Assembly: GCF_012910905.1 (NCBI RefSeq) | Contig: NZ_WTVN01000018.1 | Coordinates: forward strand, 33,524 to 97,523 | Direction of reading: 5' to 3' | From: Aromatoleum toluvorans | GTDB taxonomy: Bacteria > Pseudomonadota > Gammaproteobacteria > Burkholderiales > Rhodocyclaceae | Length of the DNA stretch: 64,000 bases | Shown: one piece after another, positions 32,404-41,931 of the stretch | How the letters are laid out: each line of letters opens with the position of its first letter | Position numbering within the stretch: position 1 is the stretch's first letter | Position numbers and translations under genes: made by a program | Notes under the pieces: generated by a model | What the model saw: the letters and a program-made list of their open reading frames with translations, nothing else | The model's database searches: none | Told to the model about the DNA's origin: nothing

Positions 32404-33663
32404 TCATCCGCGGCGCATGGCGTCGAAGAACTCCGCGTTGCTCTTGGTCGCCTTGACCTTGTCGAGCAGGAATTCCATCGCGTCGATGTCGTCCATGCCG
32501 TAGAGGAGCTTGCGCAGCACCCAGACTTTTTGCAGCACGTCCGGTTTCATCAGGAGTTCCTCGCGGCGGGTACCGGAGCGGTTCACGTTGATGGCCGGAT
32601 ACACACGCTTCTCGGCCATGCGGCGGTCGAGATGCAGTTCCATGTTGCCGGTGCCCTTGAATTCCTCGTAGATCACGTCGTCCATGCGGCTGCCGGTGTC
32701 GATCAGTGCAGTGGCGATGATGGTGAGCGATCCGCCTTCCTCGATGTTCCGCGCAGCGCCGAAGAAGCGTTTCGGCTTCTGCAGGGCATTGGCGTCAACG
32801 CCACCGGTCAGCACCTTGCCGGACGCCGGCACCACCGTGTTGTAGGCGCGCGCGAGGCGGGTGAGGGAGTCAAGCAGGATAACGACGTCCTTCTTGTGCT
32901 CCGTCAGGCGCTTGGCCTTCTCGATCACCATTTCGGCGACCTGCACGTGGCGCGACGCCGGCTCGTCGAAGGTCGAGGCGACGACTTCGCCTTTGACCGA
33001 GCGCTGCATTTCGGTCACTTCCTCGGGGCGTTCGTCGATCAGCAGTACGATCACGACCACGTCCGGATGATTGGCCGTGATCGCGTGGGCGATGTGCTGA
33101 AGCATCACCGTCTTGCCGCTCTTCGGCGGAGCCACCAGCAAACCGCGCTGTCCTTTGCCGATCGGTGCGATCATGTCGATGATGCGGCTGGTGACGTTCT
33201 CTTCGCCGCGAATGTCGCGCTCGAGCTTGAGGCACTCGTTCGGGTGGAGTGGGGTGAGGTTCTCGAACAGGATCTTGTGCTTGCACGCCTCGGGCGCCTG
33301 GCCGTTGATCTTGTCGAGCTTCACCAGTGCGAAATAGCGTTCGCCGTCCTTCGGAGTGCGGATCTCGCCCTCGATGGTGTCGCCGGTGTGCAGGTTGAAG
33401 CGGCGGATCTGCGACGGCGAGACGTAGATGTCGTCGGTTCCCGCGAGGTAGGAAATGTCCGGCGAGCGCAGGAAGCCGAATCCGTCGGGGAGCACTTCGA
33501 GCGCGCCGTCACCATAGATGGGCTCGCCTTTCTTGGCCCGGTTCTTGAGCAGGGCGAAGACCAGCTCCTGCTTGCGCAGGCGGTTGGCGCCTTCGATTTC
33601 GTTGGCGACCGCCATTTCCAGCAGCTCGCTGACGTGGAGAGACTTGAGCTCCGATAATTGCAT
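32404..33663 (-). CDS. rho: Transcription termination factor Rho
   Basis: 419 residues, the normal length. Rho is a hexameric RNA-dependent ATPase that ends transcription. The N-terminal Rho_N helix bundle ([16 protein letters not shown]) and the cold-shock RNA-binding domain ([19 protein letters not shown]) come first, then the ATPase with Walker [12 protein letters not shown], Walker [17 protein letters not shown] and the Q/R-loop [20 protein letters not shown]. It lies downstream of trxA on the same strand (136 bases), the common trxA-rho pair. Confidence 0.97.
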   Translation of the reverse strand: MQLSELKSLHVSELLEMAVANEIEGANRLRKQELVFALLKNRAKKGEPIYGDGALEVLPDGFGFLRSPDISYLAGTDDIYVSPSQIRRFNLHTGDTIEGEIRTPKDGERYFALVKLDKINGQAPEACKHKILFENLTPLHPNECLKLERDIRGEENVTSRIIDMIAPIGKGQRGLLVAPPKSGKTVMLQHIAHAITANHPDVVVIVLLIDERPEEVTEMQRSVKGEVVASTFDEPASRHVQVAEMVIEKAKRLTEHKKDVVILLDSLTRLARAYNTVVPASGKVLTGGVDANALQKPKRFFGAARNIEEGGSLTIIATALIDTGSRMDDVIYEEFKGTGNMELHLDRRMAEKRVYPAINVNRSGTRREELLMKPDVLQKVWVLRKLLYGMDDIDAMEFLLDKVKATKSNAEFFDAMRRG

Positions 33664-33799
33664 GGTGAGAGGGCGCGACGGGGCGCAGATGGATGAAACC
33701 AGTGGAGGAGGGAACTGCAGAAAGACGCTGCTGCGGCGCCGGAAGGCCGGCTTCTGGAGCGGGAGGCGCCGCGCAGGCAGGCCGGGACTTTAGCCCCGG

Positions 33800-34126
33800 T
33801 CAGAGATTGCTGTCAATGAATGCCGTCAGCTGTGACTTCGAAAGCGCACCGACCTTGGTCGCTTCGACGTTGCCACCCTTGAAGAGCATGAGCGTCGGAA
33901 TGCCGCGGATGCCGAATTTTGCAGGGGTTTCCTGGTTCTCGTCGATGTTCAGCTTGGCAACCTTGAGCTTGCCCGCATACTCCTTGGCGATGTCATCGAG
34001 GATCGGTGCGATCATCTTGCACGGACCGCACCACTCGGCCCAGTAGTCAACCAGCACGGGGGTTTGTGCCTGGAGCACCTCGGCCTCGAAGTTGCCGTCG
34101 GTGACGTAATGGATATGCTCGCTCAT
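33800..34126 (-). CDS. trxA: Thioredoxin 1
   Basis: 108 residues from ATG 34126; in-frame ATGs at 34138 and 34141 would add a few residues. The active site is WCGPCK (Cys33, Cys36), the cis-Pro lies in [11 protein letters not shown]. It reduces protein disulfides in the cytoplasm, for example ribonucleotide reductase and peroxiredoxins. It is upstream of rho and divergent from fdxA, with about 260 bases between the starts. Confidence 0.96.
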   Translation of the reverse strand: MSEHIHYVTDGNFEAEVLQAQTPVLVDYWAEWCGPCKMIAPILDDIAKEYAGKLKVAKLNIDENQETPAKFGIRGIPTLMLFKGGNVEATKVGALSKSQLTAFIDSNL

Positions 34127-34385
34127 GATTCCTCGCATCAAGGTCTTGCAGGTGATTCGGATTGGGAGGCGGGCCGGATCGGCCCTCTGGACAATGGCAG
34201 ACCTGGGTCGCCACTTCAGACTATTGGGAAAAGTTATGCCAAGCCGCCGCGAACGTCAAGACTCTTCGCCGGGATGAGGGTTTGCCCGCGCGTGTGTCAA
34301 AAGAGCGAGGGTCTCGGCTATATTGTCGGAAAAGCCGGTGCGCCCGGGATCCGGCGGGCCTTGCTTGATTAACTGGAGTGGAACG

Positions 34386-34709
34386 ATGGCTTACGTTGTG
34401 ACTGAATCTTGCATCCGCTGCAAGTATACCGACTGTGTCGATGTGTGCCCGGTGGATTGTTTCCGTGAAGGGCCGAACTTTCTCGTGATCGACCCGACGG
34501 AGTGCATCGACTGCACCTTGTGTGTGGCCGAGTGTCCCGTCGAGGCCATTTACGCCGAGGACGACGTGCCCGAGGGGCAGCGCCACTTCATTGCACTGAA
34601 TGCCGAACTGGCGACGCAGTGGAAGCCGATCGTCGAGCGCAAGGACGCCCTGCCCGACGCCGAGGAATGGGCATCGCGCAAGGACAAGCTCGGCGAGTTG
34701 AAGCGTTGA
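34386..34709 (+). CDS. fdxA: Seven-iron ferredoxin FdxA
   Basis: 107 residues. Nine cysteines at 9, 12, 17, 21, 25, 40, 43, 46 and 50 ([17 protein letters not shown] and [12 protein letters not shown]) fit the [3Fe-4S][4Fe-4S] ferredoxin of the FdxA type. It has the ~50-residue C-terminal extension of this group ending KLGELKR. It carries electrons for cytoplasmic redox enzymes. A -10-like TATATT (34319-34324) lies about 60 bases upstream, but no good -35 is seen. The region 34127-34385 before it shows no further gene. Confidence 0.93.
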   Translation: MAYVVTESCIRCKYTDCVDVCPVDCFREGPNFLVIDPTECIDCTLCVAECPVEAIYAEDDVPEGQRHFIALNAELATQWKPIVERKDALPDAEEWASRKDKLGELKR

Positions 34710-34857
34710 AGTGGTCCCCTCGGCAAGACGTGGCCGGCGCGCACCGACAGAAGGTGAAATAATGCGTAGGGTGCGGGGGGTGGAGTCTTTCCCTGACCGG
34801 AATTGTGCAATATGATGCACTCGGATGGGTTGATATGAACTTGGAAAGGGGATTGGC

Positions 34858-35310
34858 ATGCTGGTGAGCGAGATTCTTGCGATCAAGGGCAAGGTGCTCT
34901 ACACCATAGCGCCGAACAAGAGCCTCGCCGAGGCGGTCGAGATCATGACCGAGCAGGACGTCGGTTCGCTGGTGGTGTTCTCGCACGGGCAGATGGTCGG
35001 CATGCTGACCTTCCGCGAAGTGCTGCGCGCGGTGCATAAGGGTGGCGCCGGATGGGGAAAGATGGCGATCGAGGACGCGATGTTGTCAGGTCCGGTCGCC
35101 GCATCGCCGAACATGGAAATGGATGAACTCCGGCGTCTCATGGTGGAGCATCGCCAGCGTTATCTGCCGGTGATGGACGGAACCACTCTGCTCGGGGTGG
35201 TTTCCTTCCACGACGTGGCCAAGGCGGTGCTCGAGGAGCAGAGCTTCGAGAACCGCATGCTCAAGAATTACATCCGCAACTGGCCGCAGGAGCCGGGCGA
35301 ACAGGAGTGA
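34858..35310 (+). CDS. CBS-domain pair protein
   Basis: 150 residues made almost entirely of two CBS domains (a Bateman module): first about residues 7-65 (TIAPNKSLAEAVEIMTEQDVGSLVV), second about 75-130 (MEMDELRRLMVEHRQRYLPVMDG). CBS pairs bind adenosine nucleotides such as AMP, ATP or SAM, and regulate partners. No fused effector domain is seen, so it presumably acts on another protein. Located between fdxA and fadD without overlap. Confidence 0.88.
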   Translation: MLVSEILAIKGKVLYTIAPNKSLAEAVEIMTEQDVGSLVVFSHGQMVGMLTFREVLRAVHKGGAGWGKMAIEDAMLSGPVAASPNMEMDELRRLMVEHRQRYLPVMDGTTLLGVVSFHDVAKAVLEEQSFENRMLKNYIRNWPQEPGEQE

Positions 35311-35420
35311 TGCGCGGCTGACGCAGCGCGTTTGGCCGTTTCGTCCGTCGTGCCCCGGGGGTATGGCGGATGAGCACAAGAAGTCCTCGCACAATGAGGC
35401 GAGGGCATGCAGCTGGAAGT

Positions 35421-35444
35421 CGGCAGCGCCGAAGGGCGCTGTCG
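35421..35444 (+). other. Stem-loop in the fadD leader
   Basis: CGGCAGCGCC (35421-35430) pairs with GGCGCTGTCG (35435-35444) over ten positions (one G-T) with loop GAAG, 71 bases before the fadD start. There is no T-run, so a terminator is unlikely; it may shape the 5' leader. Low confidence. Confidence 0.3.
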
Positions 35445-35514
35445 TCAAAGCCTCGGGAGGGCTTCGCCGGATGCGGTCGGTCCGGTGCTGATTCCAACTG
35501 TCGGAGGAGGTGCT

Positions 35515-37182
35515 GTGGAAAGGATCTGGCTCAAGAGCTATCCCCCCGGAATTCCCGCGGAAATCGACGTGAACGAGTTCGCGTCGCTGGGCGACCTGTT
35601 TGCGAAAGGGGTGCGCCAGTACGGCGACCGGATTGCCTACGTGAACATGGGAAAGTCGATCACGTATGCGGAACTGGATCGGCTGTCGGCCAGGTTTGCC
35701 GGCTATCTCCAGGGCGAATTGAAGCTGCCGCACGGTTCACGCGTCGCGCTGATGATGCCCAATGTCCTGCAGTACCCGATCGCAATGTTCGGGGCGCTGC
35801 GTGCCGGGTATACGGTCGTCAACGTGAACCCGCTCTATACGGCACGCGAACTCGAGCACCAGCTCAGGGATTCGGGCGCCGACACCATCGTCATCGTCGA
35901 GAATTTCGCCAGCACGCTCGAGAACGTCGTGCAGCGCCTGAAGGTACGGAACGTCGTGGTGACCAGTCTCGGCGAGTTGCTTGGCTTCCCGAAAGGCATG
36001 CTCGTCGACTTCGTCGTGCGCCGTGTCAAGAAGCTGGTGCCGCCGTGGAAAATTCCCGGACATGTGCGCTTTTCCGAGGCGCTTGCAGCGGGGGGAAGAC
36101 ATCCGCTGAAAGCCGTCGATGTCGGGCACGGGGACGTTGCGTATCTGCAGTACACGGGCGGCACCACGGGAGTCGCGAAAGGCGCAGTGCTGACCCATGG
36201 CAACATCATCGCAAACCTGCAGCAGGCGCACGCGTGGATCAAGCCCTACCTGAGAAAGGAGGGGGAGATCATCATCACGGCCTTGCCCCTGTACCACATC
36301 TTCTCGCTGACGGCGAACTGCCTGACCTTCTTCAAGATCGGTGCAATGAATGTGCTGATCACCAACCCGCGGGACATCCCGGGTTTCGTCAAGGAATTGG
36401 CGAAGTACAGGTTCACGGCGATCACCGGCGTCAACACCCTGTTCAACGCGCTGCTCAACAACGAGGACTTCAGCAAGCTGGATTTTTCGTCCCTGCACAT
36501 TGCGCTGGGTGGCGGCATGGCGGTACAGCAGGCCGTCGCGGAGAAATGGCGGCGCGTGACGGGGCGGCCGCTCGTGGAGGCCTACGGCCTCACCGAGACG
36601 TCGCCCGCGGTGACGATCAATCCGCTCGATCTGCCGCAATTCAACCATTCGATCGGGCTGCCGATCTCGTCCACCGAAGTCAGCATCCGCGGCGATGGCG
36701 GGGAAGAGGTGCCGCTTGGTCAGCCCGGTGAGCTGTGCGTTCGCGGACCGCAGGTCACGCAGGGTTATTGGCAGCGACCCGAGGAGACGGCCAATGTCTT
36801 CACGGCGGATGGATTCCTGCGTACCGGCGATGTCGCGACCATCGATGAGCGGGGGTTCGTCCGCATCGTGGATCGCAAGAAGGACATGATTCTGGTGTCG
36901 GGCTTCAACGTCTTTCCGAACGAGGTGGAGGATGTCATCGCCAGCCACCCGGGCGTGCTCGAGGTGGCCGCCGTCGGAGTCCCGGACGAGCGGACCGGCG
37001 AAGCGGTGAAGGCGTTCATCGTGCGCAAGGATCCCGCGCTGACGAAGGAGGCGGTCGTCGCCCATTGCCGGGCGAACCTCACGGCCTACAAGGTGCCGCA
37101 TCTGGTCGAGTTTCGCGAGGAGTTGCCGAAGACGAACGTCGGCAAGATCCTGCGGCGCCTGCTGCGCGACGGGCAGGCGTGA
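35515..37182 (+). CDS. fadD: Long-chain acyl-CoA synthetase FadD
   Basis: 555 residues from GTG 35515, with GGAGG four bases ahead and a FadD-like N-terminus ([17 protein letters not shown]). It activates fatty acids to acyl-CoA at the inner membrane using ATP. AMP-binding motifs are [12 protein letters not shown] (P-loop) and [12 protein letters not shown] (A5); [13 protein letters not shown] and the terminal Lys in [10 protein letters not shown] complete the adenylate-forming signature. It stands just upstream of the ilvBN leader region and probably ends before it. Confidence 0.94.
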   Translation: MERIWLKSYPPGIPAEIDVNEFASLGDLFAKGVRQYGDRIAYVNMGKSITYAELDRLSARFAGYLQGELKLPHGSRVALMMPNVLQYPIAMFGALRAGYTVVNVNPLYTARELEHQLRDSGADTIVIVENFASTLENVVQRLKVRNVVVTSLGELLGFPKGMLVDFVVRRVKKLVPPWKIPGHVRFSEALAAGGRHPLKAVDVGHGDVAYLQYTGGTTGVAKGAVLTHGNIIANLQQAHAWIKPYLRKEGEIIITALPLYHIFSLTANCLTFFKIGAMNVLITNPRDIPGFVKELAKYRFTAITGVNTLFNALLNNEDFSKLDFSSLHIALGGGMAVQQAVAEKWRRVTGRPLVEAYGLTETSPAVTINPLDLPQFNHSIGLPISSTEVSIRGDGGEEVPLGQPGELCVRGPQVTQGYWQRPEETANVFTADGFLRTGDVATIDERGFVRIVDRKKDMILVSGFNVFPNEVEDVIASHPGVLEVAAVGVPDERTGEAVKAFIVRKDPALTKEAVVAHCRANLTAYKVPHLVEFREELPKTNVGKILRRLLRDGQA

Positions 37183-37191
37183 GACGCGTGC

Positions 37192-37220
37192 TTGTGTTTC
37201 CTTCGCGCCTGTGTTTAGAT
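37192..37220 (+). promoter_or_regulatory. Candidate ilvBN promoter
   Basis: TTGTGT (37192-37197) and TTAGAT (37215-37220) are 17 bases apart and lie about 30 bases before the leader peptide start. The match to consensus is fair, and position supports it as the attenuated ilvBN promoter. Confidence 0.45.
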
Positions 37221-37250
37221 TCGTCCGCTAATCGCTTGTTTTTATCCCGA

Positions 37251-37331
37251 ATGACCCGTCTGGTTCGCGCCCTCGTAGTAGTGTCCGTACGCGTAGTAGT
37301 AGGCGTAGGCGGTCGCGCGTCTCGAGGGTAA
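37251..37331 (+). CDS. Valine-rich ilvBN leader peptide (IvbL-like)
   Basis: A 26-codon open frame (ATG 37251, TAA 37329-37331) with nine valines, including the runs VVV at 9-11 and VVV at 15-17, plus two leucines and no isoleucine. Its core LVVVSVRVVVGVG resembles the E. coli IvbL leader peptide core (AVVVVRVVVVVGN). An intrinsic terminator and then ilvB follow, so ribosome stalling at Val codons during valyl-tRNA shortage would relieve termination. It is too short for normal gene callers. Evidence is codon content plus position; expression is inferred. Confidence 0.85.
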   Translation: MTRLVRALVVVSVRVVVGVGGRASRG

Positions 37332-37358
37332 GGGCACAGAAGCAAGCAACGGATTCCT

Positions 37359-37400
37359 AACCCCCGCCGGCGCGCAAGCCCGGCGGGGGTTTTGTTTTTT
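37359..37400 (+). terminator. ilvBN attenuator terminator
   Basis: AACCCCCGCCGG (37359-37370) pairs with CCGGCGGGGGTT (37380-37391), followed by TTTTGTTTTTT. An alternative helix can form between GGGTAAGG (37326-37333, over the leader stop codon) and CCTAACCC (37356-37363), seven of eight pairs, which would destroy the terminator's left arm. That is the expected antiterminator geometry. Confidence 0.88.
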
Positions 37401-37445
37401 GCGCCGCCGGTTTTGACGCCCGACACCGAACCGAAGGAGCGCAAG

Positions 37446-39113
37446 ATGATGCAAATGACCGGCGCCGAGTTGATCGTGCGCCTGCTTGAACGGCAGGGTA
37501 TTCGTACCATTGCAGGAATCCCCGGAGGGGCGATCCTGCCCCTGTACGATGCCTTGTCGGGGAGCGAGACCATCCGGCATGTGCTCGCTCGCCACGAGCA
37601 AGGGGCGGGTTTCATCGCGCAAGGCATGGCGCGCGTGTCCGGGCGCCCTGAAGTGTGCTTCGCGTCGAGCGGTCCGGGGGCGACGAATCTGGTGACGGCG
37701 ATTGCCGATGCCCGCCTGGATTCCATTCCGATGGTGGCCATCACCGGCCAGGTGCCGCTCGCGATGATCGGCACCGACGCGTTCCAGGAAGTCGATATCT
37801 ACGGCATGACGGTGCCGATCACCAAGCACAATTTCCTCGTGCGCTCGGCCGCGGAACTGCTCGAAGTCATTCCTCAGGCATTTCGCATCGCGATGTCCGG
37901 CCGGCCGGGGCCGGTTCTCGTCGATGTGCCGAAGGACGTGCAGAACCAACTCGTCAGCTTCGAGGCGTTGCCCGAGCCGGCGGTGCCGGATCCTGCGCCA
38001 TCGCCGGACCTCGAGGCCATCGCTGCCGCGGCGCGGATGATCGACGCGGCAGAACGTCCGGTGCTGTATCTGGGCGGAGGCGTGGTCCACTCGGGCGCGT
38101 CGGGACTCGCGGTCAGCCTGGCAGAGCAGGCGGGGCTGCCGACGACGATGACGCTTATGGCGCTGGGTACGATGCCGGTCGACCATCCGCTTTCCATCGG
38201 CATGCTCGGCATGCACGGTGCGCGCTGCACGAACTTCATTCTCGAGGAATCGGACCTGCTGATCTGCGTCGGCGCGCGCTTCGACGATCGGGCGATCGGC
38301 AAGGCCGCGCAGTTCTGCCCCAACGCGAAGATCATCCATGTCGACATCGATCCGTCCGAGTTGCACAAGATCAGGACGGCCCACGTGGCGATCAACGGCG
38401 ACGTGGCGGCCGTGCTGGAGGCCTTGCTGCCGCAGGTCAAGCCGATCCTGCGCAAGCGCTGGCTGTCTCACGTGGATAGCCTGAAGGCGCGCTTTCCCAT
38501 CGCGATGCCAGGTCGCGACGATCCGCGTACCCATTACGGGCTCGTGCACGCCGTGGCCGCCGCGCTGGACGACGAGGCCATCATCGCCACCGACGTGGGG
38601 CAGCACCAGATGTGGGTCGCGCAGGCCTACCCTTTCCGCCGGTCGCGCCAGTGGCTGACCTCGGGCGGCTTGGGGACGATGGGCTTCGGGGTCCCGGCCG
38701 CGATCGGTGCCGCGCTCGCGGAGCCTGAGCGGACCGTCGTGTGTTTCACCGGCGACGGCAGCTTCAAGATGAATATCCAGGAACTGGCGACGCTCGCCGA
38801 GGAGGGGCTGAACGTCAAGATCGTGCTGATGAACAACAATTCGCTTGGTCTCGTGTATCAGCAGCAGAGCCTGTTCTACGGCAAGCGGGTGTTTGCTTCC
38901 AGGTATCGCGGCGAGCCGGATTTCCTGAAGATTGCTGAAGGTTTCGGCATCGCGGCGGTGGATCTGGACACTGCCGCGAATCCACGTGCGGCGCTCGCGC
39001 AGGCCCTGCAAAGTCGCGGGCCATGCCTGATTCACGCATCGATCAGCCGCGAGGAATTCGTCTATCCCATGGTGCCGCCGGGCGCTGCAAACACTGAAAT
39101 GATCGGAGATTGA
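37446..39113 (+). CDS. ilvB: Acetolactate synthase large subunit (IlvB type)
   Basis: 555 residues. AAGGAG lies six bases before ATG 37446. The thiamine-diphosphate enzyme condenses pyruvate to acetolactate, the first common step to valine and leucine. The catalytic Glu51 is in LARHEQGAGF; DARLDSIPMVAITGQVP and GTDAFQEVDIYG fit AHAS, and FTGDGSFKMNIQEL is the ThDP-Mg motif. The N-terminal sequence is close to E. coli IlvB rather than to IlvI. ilvN follows after two bases. Confidence 0.94.
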   Translation: MMQMTGAELIVRLLERQGIRTIAGIPGGAILPLYDALSGSETIRHVLARHEQGAGFIAQGMARVSGRPEVCFASSGPGATNLVTAIADARLDSIPMVAITGQVPLAMIGTDAFQEVDIYGMTVPITKHNFLVRSAAELLEVIPQAFRIAMSGRPGPVLVDVPKDVQNQLVSFEALPEPAVPDPAPSPDLEAIAAAARMIDAAERPVLYLGGGVVHSGASGLAVSLAEQAGLPTTMTLMALGTMPVDHPLSIGMLGMHGARCTNFILEESDLLICVGARFDDRAIGKAAQFCPNAKIIHVDIDPSELHKIRTAHVAINGDVAAVLEALLPQVKPILRKRWLSHVDSLKARFPIAMPGRDDPRTHYGLVHAVAAALDDEAIIATDVGQHQMWVAQAYPFRRSRQWLTSGGLGTMGFGVPAAIGAALAEPERTVVCFTGDGSFKMNIQELATLAEEGLNVKIVLMNNNSLGLVYQQQSLFYGKRVFASRYRGEPDFLKIAEGFGIAAVDLDTAANPRAALAQALQSRGPCLIHASISREEFVYPMVPPGAANTEMIGD

Positions 39114-39115
39114 GC

Positions 39116-39430
39116 ATGATCGAACAAGTTGCCGAGCCCCTGCAGCAGCAAGGCTTCGCCAAGGTGGTGCTGGAACTGGAAGTGAACAACCATCCCGGCG
39201 TGATGAGCCACATCTGCAATCTGTTCGCGCGCCGCGCGTTCAACGTCGAAGGCATCCTGTGCATGCCGATGGCCGATGCGAGCCGGAGCCGCATCTGGTT
39301 GCTGGTATTCGAGGACCAGCGGCTGGAGCAGATGGTGCTGCAGGTCGAAAAGCTGGTCGATGTGCTTTCCGTGCGCCGCCACGGGGCCGAGCACGAGGTG
39401 TTCGAGCGCCTCGAGAAGTTCTTCCTCTGA
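39116..39430 (+). CDS. ilvN: Acetolactate synthase small regulatory subunit (IlvN type)
   Basis: 104 residues, matching the short IlvN form (E. coli 96) and not the ~160-residue IlvH. One ACT domain occupies roughly residues 15-85 (VLELEVNNHPGVMSHICNLFARRAF) and binds valine for feedback control. Start at ATG 39116; GGAG is upstream. No ilvC follows; aroC comes next after 121 bases. Confidence 0.92.
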   Translation: MIEQVAEPLQQQGFAKVVLELEVNNHPGVMSHICNLFARRAFNVEGILCMPMADASRSRIWLLVFEDQRLEQMVLQVEKLVDVLSVRRHGAEHEVFERLEKFFL

Positions 39431-39551
39431 GGCGCGCAAGCGGGGCGGGCGCGGCCAATGCGCCTGCCTCGATCGGCTGGCCGGCAGGGGCGTTTCGGCG
39501 CTGTGCTAAACTGCAAAGTTCTATCCGCCACCTGTTTCAGTCGAGATCGCG

Positions 39552-40685
39552 ATGTCCGGCAACACCCTAGGCAAACTGTATTGCGTCACGTCGTTTGGTG
39601 AATCCCACGGTCCCGCGATCGGCTGTGTCGTCGATGGCTGTCCGCCGGGATTGCCGATTTCGGCCGAGGAGATCCAGGTTGAGCTGGATCGGCGCAAACC
39701 CGGGACGTCGCGGCACGTCACGCAGCGCCGCGAGCCCGATGAGGTGGAAATCCTGTCGGGCGTGTTCGAGGGGGTGACGACCGGCACGCCGATCGCACTC
39801 CTGATCCGTAACCAGGATCAGCGCTCGCGCGATTACGGCAACATTGCCGAGACGTTCCGGCCCGGTCATGCGGACTACGAGTACTGGCAGAAATACGGGA
39901 TTCGCGACCATCGCGGCGGCGGCCGGGCGTCGGCGCGCGAGACGGCGGTGCGGGTGGCTGCCGGCGCCATTGCCAGGAAGTGGCTGAAGGAACGCTACGG
40001 CGTCGTGATCCGCGGCTTCATGTCGCAGCTCGGACCGATTCCGATCCCGTTCGAGAGCTGGGACGAGGTTCCGCGCAACCCGTTCTTCGCGCCGAACGCC
40101 GCCATCGTCCCGCAACTGGAAGCCTACATGGACGAACTGCGCAAATCGGGCGACTCGATCGGCGCGCGCATCGACGTGGTCGCGACAGGCGTTCCGATCG
40201 GCTGGGGCGAGCCCGTGTACGACCGGCTCGATGCCGACATCGCGTACGCGATGATGGGCATCAATGCCGTGAAGGGGGTCGAGATCGGCGCGGGCTTCGA
40301 GTGCGTGACGCAGCGTGGTACCGAGCACTCCGACGAGATGACGCCCGACGGCTATCTGACGAACAACGCGGGCGGCGTGCTCGGCGGCATCTCCAGTGGC
40401 CAGGACATCGTCGTGAGCATGGCGGTCAAGCCCACCTCCAGCATCCGGCTCGATCGCCGCTCGATCGACAAGCAGGGCAATCCGGTGGTCATCAACACGC
40501 AGGGGCGTCACGACCCCTGTGTCGGCATTCGTGCGACGCCGATCGCGGAGGCGATGCTCGCGATCGTGCTGATGGATCATGCGTTGCGCCATCGGGCGCA
40601 ATGCGGCGACGTGACGACGGAAACGCCGAAGATCGCGCGTCTGGCCCCGCAGGGCGTGCAGCGGATTCCCGCTCCGCGCGCTTGA
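39552..40685 (+). CDS. aroC: Chorismate synthase
   Basis: 377 residues. AroC removes phosphate from EPSP to form chorismate, the branch point to aromatic amino acids, using reduced FMN. Signature regions are [19 protein letters not shown] at the N-terminus, [18 protein letters not shown] in the middle and [10 protein letters not shown] before it. The conserved [14 protein letters not shown] segment is present near residue 300. A strong terminator ends the gene. Confidence 0.97.
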   Translation: MSGNTLGKLYCVTSFGESHGPAIGCVVDGCPPGLPISAEEIQVELDRRKPGTSRHVTQRREPDEVEILSGVFEGVTTGTPIALLIRNQDQRSRDYGNIAETFRPGHADYEYWQKYGIRDHRGGGRASARETAVRVAAGAIARKWLKERYGVVIRGFMSQLGPIPIPFESWDEVPRNPFFAPNAAIVPQLEAYMDELRKSGDSIGARIDVVATGVPIGWGEPVYDRLDADIAYAMMGINAVKGVEIGAGFECVTQRGTEHSDEMTPDGYLTNNAGGVLGGISSGQDIVVSMAVKPTSSIRLDRRSIDKQGNPVVINTQGRHDPCVGIRATPIAEAMLAIVLMDHALRHRAQCGDVTTETPKIARLAPQGVQRIPAPRA

Positions 40686-40700
40686 GCGGGGACGTCTTGC

Positions 40701-40743
40701 ACGCCGCCTGGCGAGCCCGTCGCGGGCCGGCAGGCGGCGTTTG
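40701..40743 (+). terminator. Intrinsic terminator after aroC
   Basis: ACGCCGCCTG (40701-40710) pairs with CAGGCGGCGT (40731-40740), with an inner GCCCG/CGGGC stem, followed by TTT. It extends right up to the TTG at 40741, which argues against that codon as the start of the next gene. Confidence 0.85.
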
Positions 40744-40767
40744 TCCGAATCGGGCCTAGGCACCGCC

Positions 40768-41931
40768 GTGCTCCCCTATTGGCGGCTCTCGGCCTACTAC
40801 TTTTCATACTTCGCGTTCGTCGGCGCGTTCTCGCCGTATTTCACGCTATACCTGCATTCGATTGCGCTGTCGGCCGCCGACATCGCGATCCTGATGTCGC
40901 TCATGCAGGTCATGCGCGTGATCGCGCCGAACATGTGGGGGTGGCTCGCCGAGCATTTCGGTCGCCGGCTCGTCATCATCCGCCTGTCCGCCTGGGCGAG
41001 CCTGGTCGGATTCGGCGGCTTCTTCTTTACGACGCGCTTTGAAGGGCTCTTCCTTGCGATGGCCCTCATGGCGTTCTTCTGGAGTGCGGCGCTGCCGCTC
41101 GTCGAGGGCCTGACCTTTGCCCATCTGGGCGCCCATCCCGGGCGCTACGGCAGCATCCGCGTGTGGGGCTCGGTCGGTTTCATTGCCGCCGTGCTGGGTG
41201 TGGGCTACGTGCTCGATTTCCTTCCGCTCGACGCCGTGCTCTGGATGACCGCCGTGATCCTTGGTGCGATCGCATTGTGCTCGGCGGCCTTGCCGGAGGC
41301 CGAGCGGCCGCCGGCGCATCGTGAAAGCGCGAGCCTGCGGGAGACCTTGCGTCGCCCCGAGGTGCGGGCCTTGCTGATTGCCTGCTTCCTCATGTCGGCT
41401 GCGCATGGTGCGCTGTATGTCTTCTATTCGATTTTCCTGGTCGATCATGGCTACGACAAATCGGTCGTCGGCGCGATGTGGTCGCTCGGGGTCATTGCGG
41501 AGATCGTCGTATTCATGTTCATGCCGCGGTTGCTGCGGCGCCACTCGATGCGGGCGATCCTGATCTTTGCATTTGCGTGCGCGGTGGTGCGCTTCGCTGC
41601 GATCGGCTGGGGGGTGGGTTCGCTCGTCGTGCTGGGGTTCGCCCAGCTTCTCCACGGTGCGACCTTCGGCGCCTATCACGCGGCCGCGATCGCGGCGGTC
41701 AACCAGTGGTTCCGGGGAAAGCTGCAGTCGCGCGGGCAGGCGCTCTACGGGAGTATTTCCTTCGGCGCGGGCGGGATGCTGGGCGGGCTCGTGAGCGGAT
41801 TCACGTGGGATTCGATGGGGCCGGCATGGACCTATACTCTCGGGTCCCTGTTCGCGCTCGCGGGGCTTGCCTGGCTGGTGCTGGGTTGGCGCAGTGACAT
41901 GGAGTCGATGATGGAAGGGGAGGTGCGATGA
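40768..41931 (+). CDS. MFS transporter of the phenylpropionate/HcaT-like group
   Basis: 387 residues from GTG 40768. A TTG at 40741 gives nine more residues but sits in the aroC terminator, and the GTG start puts LPYWRLSAYYFSYFAF directly at helix 1, as in the MFS_1-like (HcaT/LacY-like) family. Twelve helices are expected. The loop 2-3 motif GWLAEHFGRR and the second-half equivalent MPRLLRRHSMR are MFS hallmarks, and the first four helices contain GSIRVWGSVGFIAAVLG. Substrate unknown. The M48 lipoprotein gene overlaps by four bases. Confidence 0.85.
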   Translation: MLPYWRLSAYYFSYFAFVGAFSPYFTLYLHSIALSAADIAILMSLMQVMRVIAPNMWGWLAEHFGRRLVIIRLSAWASLVGFGGFFFTTRFEGLFLAMALMAFFWSAALPLVEGLTFAHLGAHPGRYGSIRVWGSVGFIAAVLGVGYVLDFLPLDAVLWMTAVILGAIALCSAALPEAERPPAHRESASLRETLRRPEVRALLIACFLMSAAHGALYVFYSIFLVDHGYDKSVVGAMWSLGVIAEIVVFMFMPRLLRRHSMRAILIFAFACAVVRFAAIGWGVGSLVVLGFAQLLHGATFGAYHAAAIAAVNQWFRGKLQSRGQALYGSISFGAGGMLGGLVSGFTWDSMGPAWTYTLGSLFALAGLAWLVLGWRSDMESMMEGEVR

